Positions 1-8,406 of a stretch of 64,000 bases of DNA are shown in pieces. The stretch comes from DASZVB01 sp035545855 (GTDB taxonomy: Bacteria > Myxococcota_A > Polyangia > Polyangiales > Polyangiaceae), in the NCBI GenBank assembly GCA_035545855.1, contig DASZXK010000058.1, positions 62,001 through 126,000 on the forward strand, written 5' to 3'. The notes beneath the pieces were generated by a model, which made no database searches, was not told where the DNA came from, and saw only the letters and a list, made by a program, of their open reading frames with translations. Every line of letters starts with the position of its first letter. Position 1 is the stretch's first letter. The translations under genes were made by a program, and so were the position numbers.

Positions 1-196
1 GTCGAAGGACGGCAGCGTGGTCGGCGTGACGACGTCCGGCGCCCCCTCCCCGACGCTCGGAAAGAGCATCGGGCTCGGCTATCTCCCGGCGGAGCTGTCC
101 GCCGTCGGCACGGAGTTCCTCGTGGACTGCCGCGGGAAGGACGTGACCGCCGTCGTGGTTCCGACGCCCTTTTACAAGCGCCCGCGTTCGGGCTAA
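1..196 (+). CDS. gcvT: Aminomethyltransferase (glycine cleavage T protein), C-terminal end only
   Basis: The window opens inside a reading frame that ends with TAA at 194-196; 64 residues are visible. They include VVGVTTSGAPSPTLGKSIGL and a C-terminal PFYKRP, which match the C-terminal barrel of GcvT. T protein takes the aminomethyl group from the lipoyl arm of H protein, passes the one-carbon unit to tetrahydrofolate and releases ammonia. The gene is followed after 22 bp by gcvH and then gcvPA on the same strand, the usual glycine cleavage operon order. The start and the folate-binding domain lie outside the window. Confidence 0.93.
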   Translation, partial: SKDGSVVGVTTSGAPSPTLGKSIGLGYLPAELSAVGTEFLVDCRGKDVTAVVVPTPFYKRPRSG

Positions 197-218
197 TGGC
201 GAAGCGAGGATTGAAGAC

Positions 219-614
219 ATGGCCGCAACCGACGTCAAAGAAGACCGCCGCTACACGAAGGATCACGAGTGGGCGAGCGAGGCGAACGGCGAGATCACCG
301 TCGGCATCACCGCGTTCGCGGTCGATCAGCTCGGTGACATCACCCTCGTGAACCTCGACGTGAAGCCCGGGGACACCGTCACCGCGGGGAAGACCTTCGG
401 CACGATCGAGAGCGTGAAGACGCTGTCCGATCTGTACGCGCCGGTGAGCGGCAAGATCGTCCGCGTGAACCCGGCGCTCGAAGAGAAGCCCGAGCTCGTG
501 AACGAGGACTGCTGGGGCGCCGGCTGGATGATCGTGATCGCGGAGGCGAAAGACTCGGGCGAGCTGATGGACGCCGCCGCGTACAAGAAGGTCATCGCGG
601 AGTCCGCTCACTGA
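219..614 (+). CDS. gcvH: Glycine cleavage system H protein (lipoyl carrier)
   Basis: This 131-residue protein has the family's usual length. It carries the lipoylation motif ESVKTLSDLYAP, with Lys67 as the expected lipoyl-lysine, and the early motif YTKDHEWA. H protein shuttles the methylamine intermediate from P protein to T protein and then to L protein in the cytoplasm. The ATG at 219 follows a short purine-rich stretch (GCGAGGATTGAAGAC). The stop TGA at 612-614 overlaps the ATG of gcvPA at 614 (TGATG), so H and P1 are probably translationally coupled. Confidence 0.96.
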   Translation: MAATDVKEDRRYTKDHEWASEANGEITVGITAFAVDQLGDITLVNLDVKPGDTVTAGKTFGTIESVKTLSDLYAPVSGKIVRVNPALEEKPELVNEDCWGAGWMIVIAEAKDSGELMDAAAYKKVIAESAH

Positions 615-1972
615 TGATGCGCTACCTCCCCCACACGGAGGAGGAGATCCGGGAGATGCTCGCCGTCATCGGCAAGGCATCCGTCGACGATCTCTTCACC
701 AGCATCCCCGAAGAGGCGCGGTTCCAGGGAAGTCTCCAGGTTCCCCCGGCGCTGTCCGAGCCAGCCCTCATGGCGCACCTGTCCGAGCTCGCGGGGGAGA
801 ACCGCGCCGCGAAGATGCTCTCGTTCCTCGGCGCGGGGATGTACGCGCATCACATCCCGCCGGCGGTCGACCAGCTCCTCCTCCGGAGCGAGTTCTACAC
901 GGCGTACACGCCGTACCAGCCGGAGGTGGCGCAGGGCACCCTCCAGGCCATCTGGGAGTTCCAGACGATCGTGAGCGAACTCTACGGGCTCCCCCTCGCG
1001 AACGCGAGCCTCTACGACGGCGCGAGCGCGACCGCCGAAGCCGCGCAGATGGCCCGCCGCCTCACGAAGCGGGATCGCGTGCTCGTCTGCAAGAGCGTGC
1101 ACCCGGACTACCGGAACACGACGGAAACGTACCTGAGCGGCACGGGCCGGTCGCACTACGCCGAGGTCGCCGTCGGAAAGACGGGCGCGGCGGACGCCGA
1201 CGCGATCGCGGGCGCCCTGGACGATCGCACCGCGTGCATCGTCGTCGGCTATCCGAGCTTCTACGGCGCCGTGCCGGATCTCCGCGCCATCGCGAAGGTC
1301 GCGCACGATCGGGGCGCGCTCCTCGTCACGGCGTGCTCGGAGCCGTACGCCCTCTCCGTCCTCGAATCACCCGGCGCCTGCGGGGCGGACATCGCCGTCG
1401 GGGAGGGTCAGGCGCTCGCGTGCCCCCCGAACTTCGGCGGTCCTGGCGTCGGCCTCTTCGCCTGCCGGGACGACCGGAATTACCTCCAGCAGCTCCCCGG
1501 CCGCCTCTGCGGCGCGACGGTGGACTCGAACGGCAAGCGCGGCTTCGTGCTCACCCTCTCCACGCGCGAGCAGCACATCCGCCGCGAGCGCGCGACGAGC
1601 AACATCTGCACGAACCAGGGCCTCCTCGCCCTCTCCCTCACCATCCGCACGAGCATGCTCGGCAAGAGCGGCTTCGTGGACGTGGGAAAGCAGTGCCTCT
1701 CGAAGGCCGTCTACCTGGAGCAGCAGATCACGTCCCTCCCCGGCTACTCGCGGACCTTCGCGAAGGCCCCGTTCTTCAACGAGTTCGCGGTGGAGGTACG
1801 CGGCGGAAGCGCCGCAGCCGTCGTGAAGAAGCTCGAGGACGCGGGCATCATCGCCGGGCTGGACGTCTCCCGCGTGGACCCGGAGCGGAAGGGCACCCTG
1901 CTCGTCTCCGTCACGGAAAAGCACACGAAAGCGGATCTGGATCGGCTGGTCGCGGCGCTCGCCGGCCTCTGA
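614..1972 (+). CDS. gcvPA: Glycine dehydrogenase (decarboxylating) subunit 1
   Basis: The 452-residue product is the N-terminal-half type of glycine decarboxylase, as found in bacteria with a split P protein. It begins MMRYLPHTEEEIREMLAVIG and contains FLGAGMYAHHIPPAVDQLL, YTPYQPEVAQGTLQAIWEFQ and NASLYDGASATAEA, all typical of GcvPA. P1 pairs with P2 (GcvPB), and P2 supplies the PLP-binding lysine. No gcvPB follows: the next genes lie on the other strand, so the partner must be encoded elsewhere. The frame is intact, with no sign of truncation. Confidence 0.95.
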   Translation: MMRYLPHTEEEIREMLAVIGKASVDDLFTSIPEEARFQGSLQVPPALSEPALMAHLSELAGENRAAKMLSFLGAGMYAHHIPPAVDQLLLRSEFYTAYTPYQPEVAQGTLQAIWEFQTIVSELYGLPLANASLYDGASATAEAAQMARRLTKRDRVLVCKSVHPDYRNTTETYLSGTGRSHYAEVAVGKTGAADADAIAGALDDRTACIVVGYPSFYGAVPDLRAIAKVAHDRGALLVTACSEPYALSVLESPGACGADIAVGEGQALACPPNFGGPGVGLFACRDDRNYLQQLPGRLCGATVDSNGKRGFVLTLSTREQHIRRERATSNICTNQGLLALSLTIRTSMLGKSGFVDVGKQCLSKAVYLEQQITSLPGYSRTFAKAPFFNEFAVEVRGGSAAAVVKKLEDAGIIAGLDVSRVDPERKGTLLVSVTEKHTKADLDRLVAALAGL

Positions 1973-1978
1973 GATTCA

Positions 1979-1992
1979 CCGGCAAACGCCGG
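1979..1992. terminator. Short hairpin between convergent gcvPA and the 2079 gene
   Basis: CCGGC at 1979-1983 pairs with GCCGG at 1988-1992 around an AAAC loop, six bases after the gcvPA stop. There is no T-run, so termination would be weak or factor-dependent. It is listed because it is the only stem seen between the two convergent genes. Confidence 0.25.
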
Positions 1993-2078
1993 CGGGCTCG
2001 GTCACCGTACGGCTCTCCGGAGAGCCATCCGCCCTCATCGCTCTGCGTCGCCCCGCGGTGGGGCTGCGTCCATTGCGA

Positions 2079-2678
2079 CTACCGCGGGCTCGCCGCGGGA
2101 GCCGGGTACGGGTTCGGCAGCCACCCGAGGCCCGTCGAGCGGTAAGCGGTGAAGCGGGCGAGATCCAGGCCGACGACGAAGGCGATGGCTCGAACGGAGT
2201 CCGGGCCCTGCTGGAAGTCGGTGTTCAAGGTGATGCCCCAGGGCGCGCCGAGCGAGAGCGTCGCCGCGTAGCCGGGCTTCTCGTCTCCCCACGGGCGCAG
2301 GTAGCCGCCGAGGTCGAGCGCCGCGCCCCAGTCGCCGCGGTTGTAGCCGCCGCTCGCCGTGCGGAGGAAGAGCCCGTAGTCGGAGCCGTCCCCGAAGCGG
2401 GTCTGGAGGCGGAAGAGGCCGCCGACGGAGAGCGGGTTCGCCGGGGAGGTGCCCATGCCCGCGTCCAGGTGCAGGACGGGCGCCCACTTCGGGTCGAGGC
2501 CCGGACGGCTCAGGGAACCCGCGCCGCCGCCGACGAAGAGCCAGGACGCGACGTCCGCGTGGGCCTCGCCCGGAGAGAGCAGGAGCCCGACGGCCCCGAG
2601 GGCCGCCGCGAGGGTTCGGACCGAACGCACGGGCGCCCGGTAACACGGTCCCGTGGCCGCTGCACCCATCGAAAACAT
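2079..2678 (-). CDS. Exported protein of unknown function, probably outer-membrane-associated
   Basis: The product is 199 residues with an N-terminal signal peptide (basic VRSVRT, then AAALGAVGLLL, cleavage likely near EAHA-D). The mature part is rich in Gly and aromatic residues with alternating patterns such as LFLRTASGGYNRGDWGAALD and YAATLSLGAPWGITLNT. That fits antiparallel strands of a small beta-barrel. I do not recognise the family and name no function. Two in-frame ATGs (2678 and 2669) could serve as the start. It lies 15 bp downstream of the hydrolase gene at 2694 and may be co-transcribed with it. Confidence 0.7.
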   Translation of the reverse strand: MFSMGAAATGPCYRAPVRSVRTLAAALGAVGLLLSPGEAHADVASWLFVGGGAGSLSRPGLDPKWAPVLHLDAGMGTSPANPLSVGGLFRLQTRFGDGSDYGLFLRTASGGYNRGDWGAALDLGGYLRPWGDEKPGYAATLSLGAPWGITLNTDFQQGPDSVRAIAFVVGLDLARFTAYRSTGLGWLPNPYPAPAASPR

Positions 2679-2693
2679 GGGCGCTTTTCGGCG

Positions 2694-3437
2694 TCAGGTG
2701 GACTTCGAGACGACCGCGTCGGCGCGCCGCGCGGCGAGCGCCCGTGCGACGTGCTCCGCCACCGTCTCGTGGAAGAGGAGCGCGTTGTGGCCCGCGTCCG
2801 CGACGACCACGCGGTCCCCGACGGGGAACGACGTGGAGCTCGCGACGGCAGTGTCCGCGTCGCCGAAGATGGAGAGGTGCGGAAGATCGGGGACGCTCGC
2901 CGTCACCCGGAGCCGCCGGAGGACGGCGCTCCCGGAAGTCATGTCCCGCCCCGCGGGACCCGGGAACAGCCACGCGCCCCGCGCGCCCTCGAACGGCGCG
3001 GCGACCGTGATCGTCTGCACGACGCGCGGATCCCCCTCCGTTTCCTGGACGAACCAGCGGACGGCGAGGCCGCCCAGGCTGTGCCCGACGAGATGAATGC
3101 GCGCGTCCCGCGGAAGTCGCTCGAGCACGCTCGCGAGGTGAGTCGCGACGCCCACGACGCCACAGGACGGCGGAAACGTGAACCCCGCCGTGTGCGTCCG
3201 CGGAATCGCGGAGAGTCGCTCTCTCAGCGGACGAAAGGCGCCCGCCGACGCGAGCGTCCCGTGGACGAGAACGACGACGTCGTCCCCGGGTCCCGTCCCG
3301 TCCGGCAGACTCGCTCCCCAGTCCAGGGGAAGGAGCGACGCGAGCCTGGCGAACGCCCGCGCCTCACGCCTCGCGGCGCGGAAGATCCGGGCAGAGCGCT
3401 CGCGGAGCACGGGAAGTCGGGCCGCGGTGTCGTCCAT
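2694..3437 (-). CDS. Alpha/beta hydrolase, lipase/PGAP1-like
   Basis: This 247-residue protein has the classic alpha/beta-hydrolase landmarks. The oxyanion-hole motif is LVHGTLAS (residues 57-64), the nucleophile elbow is GHSLGG with Ser120, the acidic residue is Asp193 or Asp195 in FGDADT, and the catalytic His is His217 in DAGHNALLFH. The family hydrolyses esters or lipids; the substrate cannot be told from sequence. No signal peptide is seen, so it is probably cytoplasmic. It is divergent from the thioesterase gene at 3534 with about 96 bp between them. Confidence 0.85.
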   Translation of the reverse strand: MDDTAARLPVLRERSARIFRAARREARAFARLASLLPLDWGASLPDGTGPGDDVVVLVHGTLASAGAFRPLRERLSAIPRTHTAGFTFPPSCGVVGVATHLASVLERLPRDARIHLVGHSLGGLAVRWFVQETEGDPRVVQTITVAAPFEGARGAWLFPGPAGRDMTSGSAVLRRLRVTASVPDLPHLSIFGDADTAVASSTSFPVGDRVVVADAGHNALLFHETVAEHVARALAARRADAVVSKST

Positions 3438-3533
3438 GGGTCTACCGGCGTTCCCTTAGCATCGAGGCGCAGTTCTCGGCACGTTCTCGCTCCGACCGTG
3501 ATAGGCAATCGCGCAGAGGACAGACCTGTCTCG

Positions 3534-3977
3534 ATGCCGACCCGCGAAAACGATGGTGAATTCACCCCGCCGGACCGGGCCTACGCCCACGTCTTCGACG
3601 TCCAGAAGACCGACATCGACGAGCTCGGGCACGCGAACAACGTCGTCTGGGTCCGCTGGGTGAACGAGGCCGCGATCGCTCATTCCCGACACGTCGGGCT
3701 CGGGCCCGACGTGTATCTCGCTCTCCAGGTGCTCTGGGTCGTCCGCCGGCACGACATCGAATACCTGGTGCCGGCGCTCGAAGGCGAACGGCTCGAGGCG
3801 ATGACCTGGGTCGCGACGCTGCGCGGCGCGACGTCGCTCCGGCGGACGCTGTTCCGGCGCGCCTCCGACGGGAAGCCGCTCGCGCGCGCCGCGACCACGT
3901 GGGCCATGGTGGACCTCCAGGGGAGGCCGCGGCGCGTCCCGCCGGAGATCCTCGCGAAGTACGGCTTTTCGAGCTGA
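3534..3977 (+). CDS. Acyl-CoA thioesterase of the hotdog fold (4HBT, YbgC/FadM-like)
   Basis: The start is ATG at 3534, eight bases after an AGAGGAC-type ribosome site. The 147-residue protein has the family's size. It contains TDIDELGHANNVVWVRWVNE (residues 27-46), where the Asp and the GHANN motif form the active-site region of 4HBT thioesterases. The later segment IEYLVPALEGERLEAMTWV is the usual second core strand region. The role would be release of fatty acid from an acyl-CoA or acyl carrier protein in the cytoplasm. The same frame is open far upstream, but that part does not resemble protein and overlaps the hydrolase gene. Confidence 0.88.
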   Translation: MPTRENDGEFTPPDRAYAHVFDVQKTDIDELGHANNVVWVRWVNEAAIAHSRHVGLGPDVYLALQVLWVVRRHDIEYLVPALEGERLEAMTWVATLRGATSLRRTLFRRASDGKPLARAATTWAMVDLQGRPRRVPPEILAKYGFSS

Positions 3978-3988
3978 GGAGCGCGCAC

Positions 3989-6250
3989 TCAACGCGACTT
4001 CGCCGACGCCGTCCAGTCGCTCGCGAGGAAACGAGTCATCGTGCCGGCGATCGCGGCGCGCCGATACGACGTCGTGTTCTGGTTCTGATCCGTGATGCCC
4101 TGGAGGCCGCCCGGGCTGAAGGAAATCGGCGTCGGGAGAGCCGGGAACGGGGTCGGTGAACCGCCGCCCTGGACCACGCCGTCCCACGCGATCGCGTCGA
4201 CGGTCGCGCCGCCGGTCGCGCAACTCCCGAGACAGAGCTGCACCGTGCCGGAGACGCCACCGGCGTTCGGGATGGCGACGCCCGTGTTCACGTCCCCGGG
4301 TTTGTTCGGAGGCTCGGAGAGGAAGAGCGTCGCCCCCTTGGAGAGGCTGAGCGACCCGCCGTCGAGCACCGCGTCGATGGGCGTCGACGCGCCGTCCGTC
4401 GTGAGTCGGACGCGGAAGGGCGCGACCGGCACGGCGCAGTCGGCGTGGTTCTTGATGGAGAGGTAGTCCGGATCCCCGAGGAACACCTCCTCCAACCGGA
4501 GGCCGAACGCGGCGCCGGGTTCGCCGGTACACCAGTCCCCGCCGGTGAACGAGGGGCTCTTCCCCGTCGTACCGACCCGGACCCAGCTCTTCGTGTCCTG
4601 GTTCGTTCCGTCGATCCCCGTGAGCGGGAACACGTTCGTCACGCCCGCGGGCGGGGCCGGCGGCGGCTCGAGCACGGACGGCTCGGCGTCCGCGAACTGC
4701 ACGACGTCGAGGACGTCGGACGCGGAGCTGCAGTTCGTCTTGCAGAGGAGCACCGTGCCGCCGCGGACGTACTGGAACGGGATGCTCCCGACGCCGAGCA
4801 CGCCCGGGGCCGTGCTGCCGAGCCCCTCCTGGATTCGGAGCTGCTCGCCGGGCGCGAGCGTCATCGCCGGGAGAGAGACGACGAGGTCCGTCTGCGTGGA
4901 ATCGTCGAACTTCACCGTGGATCCGCCGAGCGCCGCGGGGCAGTCGCTCAGGTTGCGGATCACGGCGTAGTCCGTCGTGCCGATGCCGAGCTCGACGATC
5001 CGGAGCTGGTCCTGTCCGTCGCACACTGCGTCCACCTGGAGCGAGAACGTGCCGTCGTTCCCGGCCTGGGCGCCGTCGACGGCGACGTAGTACGTGCCCT
5101 TCGCGAGGCGCGAGAAGGACATTGCCTCCGTGCCGATGGCCTGGTCCGAGCAAGCATCCCCGTTCGCCTCCGCGAGGGTCGCGCTCGGGTCGCACGCCTT
5201 GGTGTACGTGCGGAGGATGGCGTCGAAGCCCGCCGAGAGCGAGACCGTGACGTTCCGGGTGCGATCGAGCGTGAAGGAATAGATGGAGTCGGGACCTGCG
5301 CCACGAACGGCGCCGTCGCAGAGCGCCGGGTGCACGTAGCTGGACGAATCCGACGTGTCCCCCGTCGCCGTCCCGTGCACGGTGCCGGGCGTCGTCGCGG
5401 AAAGGGCGATCGCGAGCGGCGTCGGGCAGATGTTCTCGAACTGGCAGTTCGCGTTGCAGCCGTCCCCGGGCGTCTTGTTCCCGTCGTCGCAGAACTCGCC
5501 GGCCGCGGTGTTCAGGTGCTTGTCGCTGCAGACCGGCTTCGTGCAGTCCGAGTCGCAGTTCGCGGTGTCGACCCCGCCGTCGTCGCAGGCCTCGGTCCCT
5601 TCGGGGATCGAGTTGCCGCAGGTCTGGGTGCCGCCCGTACCGCCCGTGCCGGCTCCACCATTTCCCGCGCCTCCGCTCGACGCACCGCCGCTTCCCGCGC
5701 CTCCGGCCGAGGCACCGCCGCTCGACGCGCCGCCATTCGACGCGCCGCCACTCGACGCGCCGCCACTTCCCGCGCCTCCGGCCGAGGCACCGCCGCTCGA
5801 CGCGCCGCCATTCGACGCGCCGCCTGCCCCCGTGCCGCCGCTTCCGAGGCCGGAGTCCGTGGCCGCCGCACCGCCGTCGCTCGCCGCGCCGTCCGGGACG
5901 CCCGAGTCGAACGCCCCGGCGTCCTCGCTCGCGCCGCCGTTGCTCGACGCCCCCCCGTTGCCGGGAGCGCCGCCGTTCGTCTCGCCGCCGCTCGAGAACG
6001 TGCCGCCGTTGCCGAACGAACCGCCGCTGCCGGACGCCCCTCCGTTCCCGAACGCGCCTCCGCTCTCGGCGCCGCCGGAACCGAATGCCGATCCGCCGGA
6101 GCCGGCATCGTACCCGGGGGACGTGCCGCCGAACCCGGGGAACGCGCCACCGCTCCCGGACGCGGGCACGCCGTTGCTCGACCCGCACGCGATCAGGAGC
6201 CCGGAGGAGAAAAGCGTGACCAGACCACCGCGCCGCGGAAACCGAAGCAT
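3989..6250 (-). CDS. Large secreted lipoprotein with Gly-rich linker, Cys-rich repeats and PPC/lamin-tail-like domains
   Basis: The 753-residue product starts with a lipoprotein signal (lipobox LIAC, Cys22). Residues about 30-200 are a low-complexity linker of GGA/GGS units. Next comes a Cys-rich block with CDDGG and CDDGN motifs typical of the myxobacterial DUF4215 repeat. It is followed by a segment like a pre-peptidase C-terminal domain (SIYSFTLDRTRNVTVSLSAG ... GTYYVAVDG). The C-terminal half holds two related beta-sandwich units (RIVELGIGTTDYAVIRN and RLEEVFLGDPDYLSIKN), resembling lamin-tail domains. It is probably anchored on the surface; the ligand is unknown. The gene ends 11 bp from the convergent thioesterase stop. 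Confidence 0.82.
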   Translation of the reverse strand: MLRFPRRGGLVTLFSSGLLIACGSSNGVPASGSGGAFPGFGGTSPGYDAGSGGSAFGSGGAESGGAFGNGGASGSGGSFGNGGTFSSGGETNGGAPGNGGASSNGGASEDAGAFDSGVPDGAASDGGAAATDSGLGSGGTGAGGASNGGASSGGASAGGAGSGGASSGGASNGGASSGGASAGGAGSGGASSGGAGNGGAGTGGTGGTQTCGNSIPEGTEACDDGGVDTANCDSDCTKPVCSDKHLNTAAGEFCDDGNKTPGDGCNANCQFENICPTPLAIALSATTPGTVHGTATGDTSDSSSYVHPALCDGAVRGAGPDSIYSFTLDRTRNVTVSLSAGFDAILRTYTKACDPSATLAEANGDACSDQAIGTEAMSFSRLAKGTYYVAVDGAQAGNDGTFSLQVDAVCDGQDQLRIVELGIGTTDYAVIRNLSDCPAALGGSTVKFDDSTQTDLVVSLPAMTLAPGEQLRIQEGLGSTAPGVLGVGSIPFQYVRGGTVLLCKTNCSSASDVLDVVQFADAEPSVLEPPPAPPAGVTNVFPLTGIDGTNQDTKSWVRVGTTGKSPSFTGGDWCTGEPGAAFGLRLEEVFLGDPDYLSIKNHADCAVPVAPFRVRLTTDGASTPIDAVLDGGSLSLSKGATLFLSEPPNKPGDVNTGVAIPNAGGVSGTVQLCLGSCATGGATVDAIAWDGVVQGGGSPTPFPALPTPISFSPGGLQGITDQNQNTTSYRRAAIAGTMTRFLASDWTASAKSR
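5691..5824. repeat. 75-bp tandem repeat inside the Gly-rich lipoprotein gene
   Basis: A 59-bp stretch at 5691-5749 recurs exactly at 5766-5824, an offset of 75 bp. This equals a 25-residue unit in the encoded linker (SGGASAGGAGSGGASSGGAS and following). The identity at DNA level, third positions included, points to a recent in-frame duplication. Confidence 0.9.
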
Positions 6251-6373
6251 GAGATAAGCGCCCTTCCTTGGCGGGCGCGCGTGCCGATCCGATCCCCGGG
6301 GCGCGCGCTCGACCCCGCATTTCTCCTCCGTGCCGGCTATCCGGTCAAGGGTCTCGGCGAGAGGCGCGCTGCG

Positions 6374-6952
6374 TCACCCGGCGAGGTCCCGCGCGAGCTC
6401 TTCCACGGCTCTCGGGGGGAGCGTCGCCTGGGCGGCGTAAGCGGGGTGATCCACCCCGAACGAGACGACCGCCTTTCCGCCGCGGAGTGCCGTCTCCGCG
6501 GCCTCGGTGAGAAGGACCCTCGTGTAGTGCACCGCGGTCGTGCGATCCCCGAGAACACCCTTCGTGTCGTTCCGCACCGTCTGTCGCTCGCCGCCGACCT
6601 CGACGTAGAAGCGGTCTTCCAGGCCCGCGAGCGCGACGAGCATGCGGTCCCGCTCTTCCTTCTCCGGGTACTCGACGAAGATCGTCGCGCTGAGCTCCCG
6701 GGGCCCCGGGACGAGCTCGTTGTACGTCTCGATCTCGTGGAGCACGGCGTCTTCCCGCGTGATTCGCTCGGTCCGGAGCATCTCCTGGATCTGGTAGAGC
6801 GCCGTGTCGTGGTTCTCGAAGAGGACCGTCATGTTCGAGCCGAGCGCGATGCGGCGGTTTCGCTTCTCTTCGATGATTCGACGCCGGAACGCCTCCCGGA
6901 TCTCCTCGTATGCCCCGAGGTCCAGCACCTCGCCTCGTTCGACCTTCTTCAT
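6374..6952 (-). CDS. DUF3501 family protein
   Basis: The start is ATG at 6952, giving 192 residues. The sequence MKKVERGEVLDLGAYEEIRE, then RIALGSNMTVLFENHDTALY and a later TIFVEYPEKEERDRMLVAL, is what I know as DUF3501. This family is found next to Fe-S oxidoreductases and rubrerythrins; its molecular function is not established. The start codon overlaps the stop of the Fe-S gene upstream (ATGA at 6949-6952), so the two are translationally coupled. It is the last gene of a three-gene redox cassette. Confidence 0.88.
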   Translation of the reverse strand: MKKVERGEVLDLGAYEEIREAFRRRIIEEKRNRRIALGSNMTVLFENHDTALYQIQEMLRTERITREDAVLHEIETYNELVPGPRELSATIFVEYPEKEERDRMLVALAGLEDRFYVEVGGERQTVRNDTKGVLGDRTTAVHYTRVLLTEAAETALRGGKAVVSFGVDHPAYAAQATLPPRAVEELARDLAG

Positions 6953-8286
6953 CGGGACCCTCCCGCGAACTCGGAGAAGCCGTAGGCCTCGCACAGCGCG
7001 ACCAGCGGATGCCGGACGGTGACGCCCGTTTCCTTGAGGAGCCGGAGGCCGGCGAGGTTGCAGTCGCCGACGACCATGTCGGCGGGCTCGTCCTGGACGG
7101 CCTCGACCAGCTTCTTCGCGTAGCGGGCGCCCTCTTCGTAGAACTTCGCCTTCATGCCCCACGTGCCGTCGACCGCGGAGCACCGCTCGACGACGCGCAC
7201 CTCGGTGTCCGGCGCGCGCGAGAGCACGCGGGCGCCCGGGAACGCGATCTTCTGCGCCCGGAGATGACACGCGGCGTGGTAGGCGACCTTGCCGAGCCCG
7301 CGGGAGAACTCCGTCTTCAGCTTCTTCTCCTTCCGGAGCTCGTCCAGGAACTGCATGGCGTCCATCGTCGCGGCGGCGACCGCGCGCGCGGCCTCGGTCG
7401 GGACGTAGACGGGCCACTCTTTCTTCATCGTGTAGCCGCACGTGGGACCGGGGACGACGACGCGGAGCCCGCGCGCCACGAGCGGCGCGAGGAGCGCGAC
7501 GTTCCTCTCCATCTTTTCGCGGGCGCGCGCGACGTCTCCGCCGTCCAGGTTCGGCATGCCGCAGCAGGCGAGCCCCTCGGGGACGAGCACGCGGTAGCCG
7601 TGGTGCTCGAGCACGCGGACCGCCGCGCGCGGCACTTCGGGGAAGTTGTAGCTCCCGTAGCAGGTCGGAAAGAGCACGACCTCGCCTCCGCTTCCGGCTT
7701 CGGGGGACGGTTCGTGTCGCTTCAGCCACGTCGGGAACGACTCGGACGCGATGGGCGGGAGCGGGAACTCGGCGCTGATCCCCGTCGTCTTCTCGGCGAC
7801 CTTCCTCACGAGACGGTTCGCGTTCACGAGGTTCGCCATCTGCGCGGACGGCCCCGCCGAAGCCTGCCCGATGAGATCGGGCTCACCGAGGATGCGGTCG
7901 ACGAGCGGGATCCCTTCCCGGCGGGCACGCTGCGCCTTCTCTCGCGCCATGAGTCGCGGAAAATCCAGGAGCTCGGCGGCCCCTTCGTCTTCCGTGTACG
8001 GGCACTTGATGTAGCAGAGCTTGCACTGGAAGCAGTGATCCGAGACGGCGCGGATCGTGTCCGGGCCGAGCGTCTCCGCGCCCTCGGCGCGTCCGGATTC
8101 GATCTCCCGATCGACGGCGTCGAACAGGAGAGGAAACGAGCCGCAGTACGTCACGCACATGCGGCACTCGTGGCAAACCTGGAACGTCCGGAGGATCTCG
8201 CGCTCGAGATCTCGCTCGTTCCAGTAGCGAGCGTTCTCGGGCGCCCACGCGGGGGGCTCGGCGGGCCGTCTCGGAATGTGGCTCAT
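6949..8286 (-). CDS. Fe-S oxidoreductase, GlpC/heterodisulfide-reductase-like
   Basis: The 445-residue protein begins with two 4Fe-4S motifs: Cys38, 41, 44 and 48 (CHECRMCVTYC) and Cys85, 88, 91 and 95 (CFQCKLCYIKC). Two CCG-type domains follow. The first has Cys209, Cys241-Cys242 and Cys283. The second has Cys340, Cys369 and Cys409, with CSA where a CCG would be expected. Such proteins pass electrons between a donor and a quinone or thiol acceptor. Placement between rubrerythrin and DUF3501 suggests a role in peroxide or oxygen stress, which is inference. No membrane segment is seen, so any membrane contact would need a partner. Confidence 0.88.
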   Translation of the reverse strand: MSHIPRRPAEPPAWAPENARYWNERDLEREILRTFQVCHECRMCVTYCGSFPLLFDAVDREIESGRAEGAETLGPDTIRAVSDHCFQCKLCYIKCPYTEDEGAAELLDFPRLMAREKAQRARREGIPLVDRILGEPDLIGQASAGPSAQMANLVNANRLVRKVAEKTTGISAEFPLPPIASESFPTWLKRHEPSPEAGSGGEVVLFPTCYGSYNFPEVPRAAVRVLEHHGYRVLVPEGLACCGMPNLDGGDVARAREKMERNVALLAPLVARGLRVVVPGPTCGYTMKKEWPVYVPTEAARAVAAATMDAMQFLDELRKEKKLKTEFSRGLGKVAYHAACHLRAQKIAFPGARVLSRAPDTEVRVVERCSAVDGTWGMKAKFYEEGARYAKKLVEAVQDEPADMVVGDCNLAGLRLLKETGVTVRHPLVALCEAYGFSEFAGGSR

Positions 8287-8370
8287 GCGCTCTGATCCTC
8301 CCCGAAAGGCGAGGGCCCGGTCGCGTCGGACGTGTTTCGTCTCTCGCGTCCGGGCCCTGCTTCGAAAGCG

Positions 8371-8400
8371 GCGGCGAGGCCTCGGAGGGCGCCTCGCCGC
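8371..8400 (-). terminator. 10-bp perfect hairpin after the rubrerythrin gene
   Basis: GCGGCGAGGC (8371-8380) and GCCTCGCCGC (8391-8400) are exact inverted repeats around a 10-base loop. The stem begins six bases after the rubrerythrin stop on the minus strand and lies upstream of the Fe-S gene. A second inverted repeat (8312-8320 with 8350-8358, nine pairs) follows. There is no T-run. It could partly terminate or stabilise the rubrerythrin message and set unequal expression within the cassette. Confidence 0.4.
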
Positions 8401-8406
8401 GGCGGC

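Noticed and set aside
5355..6257. 300-residue plus-strand frame rich in Pro (PPLPNAPP)
   Set aside because: It is the antisense of the Gly-rich linker and C-terminal part of the lipoprotein at 3989; GGN codons read backwards give Pro/Ala. The minus-strand gene has a signal peptide and domains, while this frame has none.
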